Below, in pieces: positions 26,579 to 37,400 of a stretch of 64,000 nt of DNA; position 1 is the stretch's first letter; every line of letters begins with the position of its first letter. The notes under the pieces are model-generated. The model made no database searches and was not told where the DNA came from. It saw nothing but the letters and a program-made list of their open reading frames with translations. The DNA lies in assembly GCA_963965975.1 (NCBI GenBank), contig OZ014415.1, forward strand, positions 7,789,057 through 7,853,056. The letters run 5' to 3'. Both the position numbers and the translations under genes were made by a program. The DNA is from Xestospongia bergquistia. Its lineage: Eukaryota > Porifera > Demospongiae > Haplosclerida > Petrosiidae.

Positions 26579-26659
26579 TAGTCTCACGAAGCCAGACCTT
26601 TGCTTTCCTCTAAGCAAGGATTGGCCCTCGCGAAGCTACCGTGGTCCGTGAGACTAAGT
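26579..26659. mobile_element. About 80-bp foldback/mini-MITE
   Basis: AGTCTCACG at the left end and CGTGAGACT at the right end are perfect inverted repeats. The interior is GC-richer than its surroundings. The paralogous locus at about 17.66 kb lacks the interior, which marks this as an insertion. Confidence 0.6.
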
Positions 26660-26869
26660 TACTTTGTAAATTGAAACTCACTCGGTGTAGCCATATTTAA
26701 TAGCTTTAATCTAGCAAGATGAGATACTTGGATCTTGAGTACGAGCGCTTTTACAGCCAAAGTCTTATAACAGCTCATCTCGAACCACTTATATACAGAA
26801 GCCTCGTCGAGGGCGCAGCTCTTTGAATCGAATAATTCCCCCGGGACAGGGAAAATTAGTTACATTATT

Positions 26870-27432
26870 AATAATTTTGTATTATCAAAGCAGTAGTTGC
26901 TCTGTTAAAACAGTGCTTGTATTTATAGGTCACTAGGTGTGTTATCTAATTCAATGTTATTTAGACTTGACTGGAATTTAATTTGTTGTTAAAGTTGTAA
27001 ACTATAAGTGATGACAAAATTAGAGATAACTGTAAGAGGTTCTGCATGGATAACAACAATCAAATCAATACAGTGAGAATTTAACTGTAAATTCTCCTAT
27101 AATATAATACCTTTTATATATTGTTTTATAATGAGCATTGCCTTATGATTTGAATCTTAATCTTAGAGTACAGGATACATAAACAAAACATATAATACAG
27201 GAATGAAACTTTAGCTAGTTAGAGATTTCAAACTTATCTAATTACTGATGACCCAGAAAAGCTGGATATGACATGTTATATCAGTAGAGAAACTAATATA
27301 ATAACAGAAATGAAAACATAAAAATAATTGTACAAATATGTAGTTCCAATGTAGTTATGATAGTGACATCATAGATAATATCTATTATTATGGATTTAGT
27401 CAATTATGTCTAATGTCTATACTAGTTAATAA
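26870..27432. other. Intergenic, no gene seen
   Basis: AT-rich sequence downstream of the PDZ gene's stop. No open frame of note, repeat or RNA gene was recognised. Confidence 0.4.
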
Positions 27433-28923
27433 TCATGGAGAACAAAGTGTTAAAGTAATATCACCATGGAAACAAGTGAGGGTATCCACAGCAGCCTTAT
27501 GAGTAACACTTTCAAGGCTGATACCATTAACAGCTAAGATAATATCTCCTTGTCTAATTAGACCTTCTCTAGCAGCTACACAGTCTTTGGATATAGATGA
27601 GATACATATGGGGAGGTCACCATTAGGACTACCTTTACCCCCGGCAATGGAGAACCCTAGACCAGAGGGACCTCTTTGTAGAGTAACATAATGGATACTA
27701 TAAAAAAAGAGAAAAAGGATAGTAACAAAAATAACAGATAAAAGATGTATTATTATAACACTATAGTAGTCTCATTCCCAAACCTCATATATGTTTGGGT
27801 ATGAAATTATTAATAATGTAGTATTAACTTTAACTACTGTCTGATGTAGTTGCTATAGTTGCCTACATTGGTCGTAGTTCTTTATTGCGAGGACCAACTA
27901 GAAGGACATCCCCTCGACCAGTATAAAGATGGTGGCGAGTATCAGGTAAACTCTGACCAACCACATCTCAATATAACCTTCAAAGGAGGTATGAGGAGTG
28001 GTTCCCCTGTGTTCACTGCGGCTTTTTGTGGAGTCAGCTGGTGAGAGATAAGGAGGTGGATCATGTGGATGTGGCAGTCTCTGGGAGGGAGAGAGGGAAC
28101 GATAGAGGGGAGGTAGTGTGCTCCTGAATGACAACAATAAAACAGGCACATATATATCAAACAGATTTTATTGTACCTCTTTTAGTTGGACTGGTATTGT
28201 AATCAGAGGGTGCAGAGTCATAGTCTGCAATACCTTTTGTCCTTAAATGATGGACTGCGAGAGGAACTTTCCCATAACAATTATGAGAGAGAAACAAGAG
28301 TATAAGTGATACAAGTCACCTTATATTGCCAGACTTACTTGCAAGAGAGAGCTCACAAAATCTTGGCTAGCTATTGATATATCTTCTCCATTAATTGACA
28401 ATATTTTGTCACCAGGATATATTCGATCAGCCACTTCATTTGGTAACTATAGCAACAGAGATAAAGCATTCCAATAACTACAATACTTACCACTTCTTTA
28501 ACAACCACACCTCCATGAGTCCTGTGAAACAAAGAACATAAAAAGTTAATACACAGTGAATCAATATATTTTTAACTCTTTACTCACTCATCCTCCAATA
28601 TCATGAGTCCAAGTCCACCTTGTTCTGGCTTTATTAACTCAACAATTTCAATTACAGGATCTTGACTATAACCTGAGTAATGAACATTTATATTAATGTG
28701 TATAAAATTCATATATACATGTACCTATATACAATGTATATGCTTATACTTACTTGTTTTCTGTCAGAAGGTATACGAGTTTCCATGAGGACTTTCATAG
28801 CTTGATCTCGAGTTAAATTATCAATGCATCATCTCCAATTTTTAGGATCTTATCACATGGTTTGTGCCTACAATCTATTGTAGCTGGCGTCTTAGGATGT
28901 ACCTTCTGGATATAAATACCATC
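27433..28923 (-). CDS. Multi-PDZ scaffold protein fragment (frame problems; possible pseudogene)
   Basis: Recognisable exons (minus): 28923-28754 (DGIYIQKVHPKTPA ... DKILKIGDDAL), 28672-28589 (VIEIVELIKPEQGGLGLMIL), 28521-28491 (THGGVVVKEV), 28446-28339 (ADRIYPGDKILSINGEDIS), about 28250-28167 (DYDSAPSDYNTSPTKR), a proline-rich linker at about 28121-27985, and 27697-27433 (a whole PDZ: GPSGLGFSIAGG ... QGDIILAVNGIS, then stop). At least three PDZ units are implied, so a junctional or postsynaptic-type scaffold is likely. The first exon carries a one-base loss after GDDAL that creates a stop; the frame resumes one base later with LTRDQAMKVL. The junction into about 28.25 kb also lacks a good in-phase acceptor. 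It is either an assembly indel or a decaying copy. It is not obviously linked to the death-fold genes around it. Confidence 0.68.
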
Positions 28924-29164
28924 CTAGTAAAGAAGTATAGTAAATATACTATAGAAGACTCTATATATTGATCTGTGTAGTCAGCCAATATTTCAATGAC
29001 AATGGCCCTAATCAGGTTTCTTGTATGTTGAGAATTTTGTTAATATTATTACATGTAGTGGAGAATATTGCAATAACACAACAATCATCTTAATTAATCA
29101 ATCACAATTTTAACTTATTAGTGTAGTCTAGAAAAGAGGACAACTATCATGCATTCTTCCCTCC

Positions 29165-29315
29165 TTTGACACAGGTGTGTTATCTGAGATACCATCACAG
29201 GGATGTGTACAGGTGTGTTTTATGGTTTATCTCAGATACCATCATAGGGGTGTGTACAAGTGTGTTTTATGGTTTATCTCAGATACCATCATAGGGGTGT
29301 GTACATATATATTGT
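29165..29315. repeat. Minisatellite, about 57-bp unit, about 2.5 copies
   Basis: The unit containing TATCTCAGATACCATCATAG and GGTGTGTACA is repeated in tandem. It has no sign of being expressed. Confidence 0.85.
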
Positions 29316-29919
29316 TTTCTATGGTTTACTTAGAATTTATGGGCAGATACAAATATTATTTGTTTTCTTAGTAGTTCACTCTATTGGACTTATTTGGAAG
29401 TTATAGGTATGTATATAGTTGTTATCTTATCTGCTGTTTCTTTAACAATTGACATTATAATAACTATGGAATTATGGGCATGTATGATGATTTACTGCAT
29501 AAGAACTTATAGGAGTCCATGGACTTGTTGTTTGTATTAACTATATAGTGTACATGTATTATTAGTCCATTACCTGATACATATTAGTCTTACTATAGGA
29601 GACAACTGAGAGAGAAGACTAAGCACCTCTTTTTGATACCATCCAATATTACAATGTTTATTGACCTGTCAAGTAGATAGAGAAGGGTTAATTCAAAAGT
29701 ACATTATCACATGTCTTACATCTCTATCTCCTCTTTAGTCCAATCACCTACTCTATTAGGTTAGTTATATCTTCACTGCATAGTTGGAGGATTATCAATC
29801 TTTGTAAACAACTGAGAACTAAATTAAAGTAGAATGAAATGAGATCTCTCAATTGATCATATATCTATCCATCATCATCTCTATGACCATTCATTAGTCC
29901 ATTTATCTGTCTGTCTATC

Positions 29920-30095
29920 CATCCATTCATCTATCAGTCCATCTCTCCTCCATCCATTCATCTATTAGTCCATCTCTCCTCCATCCATTCATATATCAGT
30001 CCATCTCTCCTCCATCCATTCATCTATTAGTCCATCTCTCCTCCATCCATTCATCTATTAGTCCATCTCTCCTCCATCCATTCATCTATACTATC
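29920..30095. repeat. Minisatellite, 31-bp unit, about 5 copies
   Basis: Tandem units of CCATTCATCTATYAGTCC followed by ATCTCTCCTCCAT, exact length 31, with only one or two substitutions between copies. Low divergence suggests recent expansion. Confidence 0.92.
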
Positions 30096-30684
30096 CATCC
30101 ACTCACTAACCTTAACTTCTCTGTAAGTAATATAAAGGTGTCCTTTAGTAATATGATATAATTGTATTAATTGTTCGTATTTTCTTTAGCAATACACCAT
30201 AATTTATCCTAAATAAAGTCCAAAATAATGAAGTACATAGAGACTAGAGGAAGAAGAGAAGGAATAAGAAGGAGTCTTACTTGTTCAATTGTAATGACTT
30301 TTGCTATGTAAACTAACATTATCTAATGGCAACTAACTATACAAAAAGATAGAGAGGGAGAGGAGAAGGAAGGAAACATACAAATGAACAGATAATTTAT
30401 AGACAGACAATTTACACTATGGATTGATCTACAGATTGAGGTGTGTGAGTGATATGTTGCTGTGATGGAAGAGGTATTGGTTGTTGTTGCTGTCTTGTAC
30501 ATGAGAGAGAGAAAGAGAGAGGGAGGTTGAGGCTGCAAGGCACCTACAAGATCAGATAAATGTCTGAAAAAAAGAACATGAGGTAATACAAGAGGTAATG
30601 TGACATTTACAATCTAACATAACATTTTACAAACACATTACCATGATCCTATAATAATTAACTATTAATAACATAGGATATGTA

Positions 30685-30910
30685 TCTTTGTCATTCTAGT
30701 GTACTCACTTTTACCAAAGACAGACCTGATTATCAACAGCATTATCAGATCAGTGGGTATTAGTGAAGGGAAGGAAAAAACTTTACAGACAATAACCAAG
30801 CAGATAAATAGACTAACACACCAATTACACATACACATACACATACTACATATACATACATACATACATCCATGTACTACCTGATAAGATACTTGTGTAC
30901 TATTGTGAGT
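30685..30910. repeat. Segmental duplicate of 45.36-45.56 kb
   Basis: CAGACAATAACCAAGCAGAT and CTACCTGATAAGATACTTG occur in the same order at 45.4-45.56 kb. In both places the block lies just downstream of a kinase/KEN copy, so the duplication covered the gene and its 3' flank. Confidence 0.8.
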
Positions 30911-31058
30911 CATGAAATATACTTGTCAGGTATAGACAAAGGGTTAAAAAAGTAAGCCTCAATGCGTTATCTTGTAGATTAAAATATTTATAATAAGTGG
31001 ACAAAAATTAATATGCTTTTTAATTTTCAAGTCAAAAACGAATTAAAATTTGAAGATA

Positions 31059-32517
31059 TCAAAAACAAGAAGTAAAGTATGTCACAAAACCTTCAGGAAT
31101 AGAACCTAGTTTGGTTTTTAGACTTTCTGGTAGTTCATAGTAATGATGACTCTAGAGAGACAAATATGTATTTATAACAACCAGTTTTTACATAAGTGAC
31201 TGACTTTTTTTGTAATTGCTCTTAGTAATTCTCGTAAAAATTTACCTTGATATTTTATAAAATCTATAAGAATAAAAAACTAAATTGTATAAATGTTATA
31301 CTAACTATACAAGTACTAGTATTAAGTTGTATATGTGATAAAGGAATCAAATGAGTAACACTTTCAAAACCATGCTGGGTTGGAATGACAAAAATGTTAG
31401 GATCATAACTAAGTTTCATGTAATTGATAAAATTATTATACACAAGTCTTAGACTAGATAATAGTGATTCCAAAAATAATTATTTGATGACAGGGATTGT
31501 CTACTTAATGAAAGAAAACTATATCAAGCTACAGTAAATGTCAGTGTTAGAAGACTTAGCATTGTTTTAAATATATAGCAGGTAAACATAGATAAATCAG
31601 TCCATGTCATGGGTATGTATCTTATCTTCTATACTATTGTGTATATATGTGTAACTCATCTCTTCTTTATGAATAGCATGATATTGATTAATGATAACAA
31701 GTGGTCATACCTCGCTTAAGTTCCTCATCAATACTGTCTACCCATTCATTCTTAAACACATTTTCTACTCCAACTTCAAGATTATCCACAGTATTAGATC
31801 CAGGAAGTTGTTTTGTTAGGGACCATTGTATTCAGTCACTGACTTGTTGAAAGAGTTTTAATTGTTTCTCTTTGGATCAAAACAAACAATGATTCAATAT
31901 TTCTCCAGAGGAAGGTCCATAAAATATTAAATGAATAATCATTAATGTTTAAATACAAACAACATTAAATAGTGTTTTTCTGTGATATCATATTATTTAG
32001 ACAAATTTAAAAAAATGCAGTTTTCCATCTGTCTTGACACTGCCATTCTATTAGTGAAATCATACCTTGATTCATGATCGTTATTGATCATGATTCTAAT
32101 AAGATTTTCTGCTGTAAATTTGTCTTCTCATTCAAGATCCGAGAGGGTAACTTTTCCATCTTTTTTTCTTGATTTTAACTTGACAACTCATAGGGTCAAA
32201 AGAATACTCACCACAACCAAAAGGATGCTTGCCATGACATAGGACAATACAGCCTGTTGCAAAAATATCCATAGCCTGAGTCTAAATACAAAATGCATAA
32301 AATTAATTTACTTACCTCTCCCTTAACTAGTTCATTAAATTACTCAGACACAACGTTTTAACAGCAACAGTTACTGACCTAAAAAAGGCTCTAAAATTGC
32401 AATTAATTGTAAATGCCAAACATATGTTTTAACGAAGATCAACTCACTTGTAAACAAAAGTGCATTGACTTACTTCACCAATGAGGTCATTTTCATCAAA
32501 AATTATTTTATCTGTAT
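31059..32517 (-). pseudogene. IRE1/RNase L-like kinase-KEN pseudogene, copy 2
   Basis: Remnants in order (minus): glycine-loop exon from 32517 (DENDLIGEVSQCTFVYK; the glycines are damaged); VAIK-type lysine exon at about 32390-32320 with stops and shifts; kinase helix-F exon at about 32275 (MDIFATGCI ... GKHPFG); KEN start at about 31915-31720 (GPSSGEILNHCLF, then a TGA where the paralogue has Trp, and KNEWVDSIDEELK); KEN end at 31152-31059 (HHYYELPESLKTKLGS ... TYFTSCF, stop). The HRD and DFG exons are absent. Multiple lesions make it a pseudogene, but the final KEN exon is cleaner here than in the 45.7 kb copy. The best named relatives are the KEN domains of IRE1 and RNase L. Confidence 0.8.
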
Positions 32518-32529
32518 CTAGACAAAAAA

Positions 32530-33770
32530 TTATATGAAAAAACACAAAAAGTACATTGTGTCAATGCAACATTTATAAAAATATGGCTGAATATTTCAAT
32601 ATTACCGTAAGGGTTACAAATTTTCGAGGGTTTAAATTTTGTGTTTTTTTTATTATTTAAGGATAATAACTTTCGTGTTTAGTGGGTGTTAAGTATTAAT
32701 TAATGGGTGTGGTATCAGACACGTGTTGTGAACACAAGCTTATGGCTAGCTATTTCTATGAATCCATGGTGAGAGGGTACCATATATATAAGAAAATCTG
32801 GGAGGCAGTTGACGGAAAAGTACTTCAGTGTAAAAGAGAAGAAATAACCAACATGATCCCTTTGCAGTAGCTGTTATCAAGGACAACACCATAACAATAT
32901 TCTTGAAATCCACGTGTGTACATGCTGGTATTGAGATCACATGATTATGCGTGGGTGGAATAAAGGTTAAATTTTGTGATAAAACACCAACCTACGAATA
33001 CAACGAAATTAAATCCCCCATGAAAATTTATACCCTTACGGCATGTTACATCACAAACTTGAAACCTCCCAAAAGGGGTCTGCAATTTCCAGCTAAAAGT
33101 ATAGGATGTTTTAAATTAGTGCTCATGGGAAAAAAATTAATAATTCATCAGTTGCTACATCCATCAGGGGTCATATCACATATTCAGTATTAGCATGTAT
33201 TATAAAACAATGTTTAGAGCAAATGAAACTCTTCATGTATCATTTAGAAGGAGTGCTATCTTTTCTAGTAATAAAGCAATATGATATATAATGCAATAAT
33301 CAATGTAAATGATATTTTATATCATATAATCTATTATCAAACTAGTCCATAGATACATTGTGTACCTATTGTGTATTCAAAGTAGTATCATATCTACAAG
33401 ATAGTGACATAGGTATATCTTTATTATCAATAATAAATTAGCTTAGAATTTATAGTGTTAAATATTTGAAATCTCTCAACCAAGTTTTATAACTATATAT
33501 ACTATCATTGTCAAGTTAGATTGTTGATACAAACAGACAGAAACCAAGACATGACAATGCTGTGAGACTAACCAATCCCACAGAGATCCTCCATGATGAA
33601 TTGGATATCCCTAAACACACACTAAACCCTATGGCCTATACCCTAGTCTGTAGACTGTAAACCCTGTATTGACCAATCTCTTTGGTTTAGTTACAATAGT
33701 CCATCTATATATACTATGATACATAATTACATACTATAGATCAACCACAAGCTAGTGTTTACAAACTTTG
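32530..33770. other. Gene-poor stretch with old intron copy
   Basis: The left half shows nothing recognisable. From about 33430 to 33780 it matches the intron that follows the death-domain exon at 15.65-15.99 kb and 23.79-24.13 kb (ACCAATC..TTTGGTTTAGTT, TTTGAACTGAATATTGGATT), leading into the decayed exon described next. Confidence 0.55.
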
Positions 33771-33789
33771 AACTGAATATTGGATTAAC

Positions 33790-34020
33790 TAACCTCTTTT
33801 CTTAGATAATTTTCATATGATCAACTAACATCATTCTGGTCAATAGATCGTAAAGCAATTAACAACTTCCTTCTAGCTGCCATTTTGCTCTTTCTTGAAT
33901 CCAAAGCTAATACATACTTGTCAAGTCACTACATCCATCTAGATCTACACTATCTAATTTAGTCGTATACCCAGCTCATGCCACCTAGCAGTTCTAGCAT
34001 ATGTAGTTAGTTCTTCGAGT
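33790..34020 (-). pseudogene. Decayed death-domain exon
   Basis: Related to the intact exons at 34420-34718, 24136-24425 and 16001-16290 (TTYARTARWHELGI, then LWIQERAKWQ), but with several in-frame stops and shifts. With its flanking intron it is a tandem copy of the intact exon 400 bp away. Confidence 0.82.
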
Positions 34021-34419
34021 GAAGGCTAAAGTCATTTTAGTTACAGTTACAAAAACTGTATACTTCCGTATTCTGTAACGTCCATTAAAAATATTAATAC
34101 CACAAAATTTAAAACAAGAAATACTACAAATATTTATTATGTTCAGTTTGTAATGTACAATAAACACGAGATACAACATGTACATGTATGAATGTAAATT
34201 AAAACATATATTGTATAGATTAATTTGTACAAATAGTTTTTGTTTAGCACTGAACAGCTGGTCTTTCAATAGTGTTCATGAGGAACAACTCTCTTTTATA
34301 ATATTAATGTATCTGTGAAAGTAATAGATATTAATTAATTGTATAGCTTTTAAGTAACTACATAATGTAGATAGACTATATATTTAACTATGATGCAGTA
34401 ACATAACTATAATTTTGAA

Positions 34420-37400
34420 TTAACTGACCAGTGTTCTTAGATAATTTTTATATTTCCAAGCGACATCATTCTCTCTAATAGATTGTAAAGCAGTCAACAA
34501 ATTCCTCCTAGTTGCCAATCCAGCTTTTTCTTGAATCCATAACCGATACATACTTGTCAAGTCAGCACATCCATCTAGATCTATACTATCCAGTTCTAAT
34601 TGCACACCCAACAGATTCCACTTAGCAGTTCTAGCATGTGTAGTTAGCTCTTTTAAGTCTGGTTGTTGATCCAAGAGCACCTCTAATGAAGTAGATTCAC
34701 GTTCTTTACCCATACTACCTAATATTTAGATTTTAAAGTGAATATCTTACAAAGATAAATAAATAGTCTTCTAAAGACAAGTATTATATATAATTCAATT
34801 ATGATAGCATACAAGTCTTGTTAACTTGACATAAAATAACAGAGGTTTGTGTCCAACTTCTTAACTTACATAATATCATTTAGTTGCCTCATGTATCAAT
34901 AAATGTTACATTCAATAATGTGTCTAGACCTGACTTTGGCATAAAACTATTATAATTCTTCTTTATATTTAAATCAATTACTTTAGGCAATAGTACACTC
35001 CATTATTAATGATGGTAGGGACAGGGAGATATGTTTAACATACATGTATATCAGTACAACAGGACTATAAACAACTTACCAACATCTTGAAAACCAGTAT
35101 ATTCTTCTCTCTTTGTACTTATTTGTGGTCTAGTTGATGGTGAGGTCATCACTAAAGGATAGATATAAAGATTTAATTAACATAAATTCTATACTCATAA
35201 AGCCAGCTTAATCCTTGACATTTCAACCACTAAGCAAATTTAGACAACATTAAGAGTTACAAACAAAAGTTCAGTTAATAAATGTTTGAAACATATAATG
35301 ACACTTATACTACAATTAAATAAAATTTATAAAATATTTATGTAACATAGAGACAGAACAAGACGACAGCAGGAATGGTAATATATAATTTCAATATGAA
35401 AACCAAAATTCATCTGAGATTATACTGTGTGGCCACCATTAAAAACTTTATATTACATCATCATTGGCTCTCTCTTATACACTAAACATTAAAATAAAGA
35501 AACTTGTAACACTGCATGTATATTAATTGACAGCAATTGTCAATTTATAGTGTACAACACTGATGGTACTAATTCATGATTAACTCACATGTAAATACAG
35601 TTACAGTTTTTCAATTCCATTTAAGACCACTATGTTGTCATGTACATGTAGATACTCTAAATAATTACATATACATACCTTTTGATGAAGCTATATCTGA
35701 TTGCTTGTCTGGATCTTCTATCAAATCACCAGATATCATACATCGCAATTTACCACAGGCATGTAAAATAGCGGCATGACAAGGTTGTTTAGGGCATGGA
35801 CAAAAAGAAGCCTTTTTGTATTTAATTTTGCTGCTATCAAAATTGCGTTTCTTGATGGTGTCTTTTAATGTAGAATGAATAACGTTTTCTCCTTTCTCCT
35901 TGTCCTCAATATATTTAAAATGAACCTCGAAACAATTATTGGATTCTATAAAAACGACTTTCCCCTTCATATCGTAGTGTTGCAATGTAATGAGATTAGA
36001 GAACATTATCGATGTACGATCAATTGACCAAACAAAGTCATCACAAAAGTCATCACTAGAATCAACTCGAAGCAATAGCAGGTTTACAATCATAGCACAA
36101 AATAGACCAAGAGGTGCTCCCTTTTTAAAGTAGAGAAGAAGAGAAAAGTGGCTTGAGGGAATAGATTGGGAAGGATCCGTTAATGGTAGCAATGCAGGCA
36201 TGAAGAACTTCTTGCTAGGCCTTTCAGTTGCTATTAGTAGATGCTTAAAAATTCGTAATAGAAGTGAGCTGAAATCGTGATCAGGAAAGAGTTTAGATAT
36301 TTGTAAACATTTCTTTGAGATAGTGTTCAAAACATCTTTTGATATTTTCCCTTGTTCAACAACCTTTCTACATTCAGCTGTTCCTCGACCACTTTTCACA
36401 CGTCTTCGTCTCTCACAGACAAACACAACAAGTTCATGAATCACTTCAATCAGACAGTGTGGGTTAATAAATACTAAATCGGACACTCCTGGATAGTACA
36501 AGATCGTATTAAGAAGATGGAAAAATTTCAAAGCACTCTGCACTTCTTCTTTCTTTAAACCCAAACTAAAACCAATAGTTTCACAATCTTTCAAGGAGAG
36601 AACTCCACAATCTTTAGGAGTGCTAGCTCTTTCACGTAGTAAAATCTCAAATGCATACCAACTTAATGGAATATCTACTTCAAAGGCTTGATCTCTTAAT
36701 TCAGCTCGAATCTCTACAATAGCTGGATCATCAAAGACTTTCTGAGATGCTTTACGACCATCAACTTCAAAAAAAATTTTTCCATCCAAAAATACAAGGT
36801 TGTCCTCGATGTGCATAAATATCTGCTTAAATGTTTCTTCTTTCTCATCAATGTTTTCTATTTGTTCTCCATTCCTCAGTCGCTCTTCATAAATATCATG
36901 ATGGGTAGCAATAACCAACACTTTCAACTTTTCTGGGATCTTAATTTTGTCGGAAAGCTCATTACCCTCCACTAGCTCCTGTTGAAGGCTGCTAGAACTG
37001 ACCATAAGGGTAAGATGCCGTAAAAGTGTTTCAATAGAAGGCAAGTAGTCACTTACATCACAAAATTTGTCCTCTTCATATTGAAAAGAAGCAGAACATT
37101 TATTAGAAAGATTTTCAGCAAGACTGGTAACTAGTATAAGAACTGATGCACATGGTATGAAGGCCTGTACTAACTGCTGAAATTGTATTTGACCTCCGCA
37201 ATCAATGAAGTAGAGCCATTCTTTATGTAATGTTAACTTCCCATGTTTTCCTTGAGCCTTGTTTACCATGTGAATTAATTCCATTTCTCCAACTCTTGCA
37301 GCAGCTACACTTTCCTTAGCTGGATGAGACAGCTTAGATGAAGACAAAGGCTTTAAATCATCATCAGGAGTATCTGCAGTATAACTAGTTTGATCATCAA

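Noticed and set aside
27859..28160. Overlapping open frames around the PDZ linker
   Set aside because: Only the minus-strand proline/serine-rich frame fits between PDZ exons; the others are shadows of GC-richer coding DNA.
29900..30110. CRISPR-like regular repeat
   Set aside because: Units are directly tandem (31 bp) with no unique spacers: a minisatellite in a eukaryotic genome.
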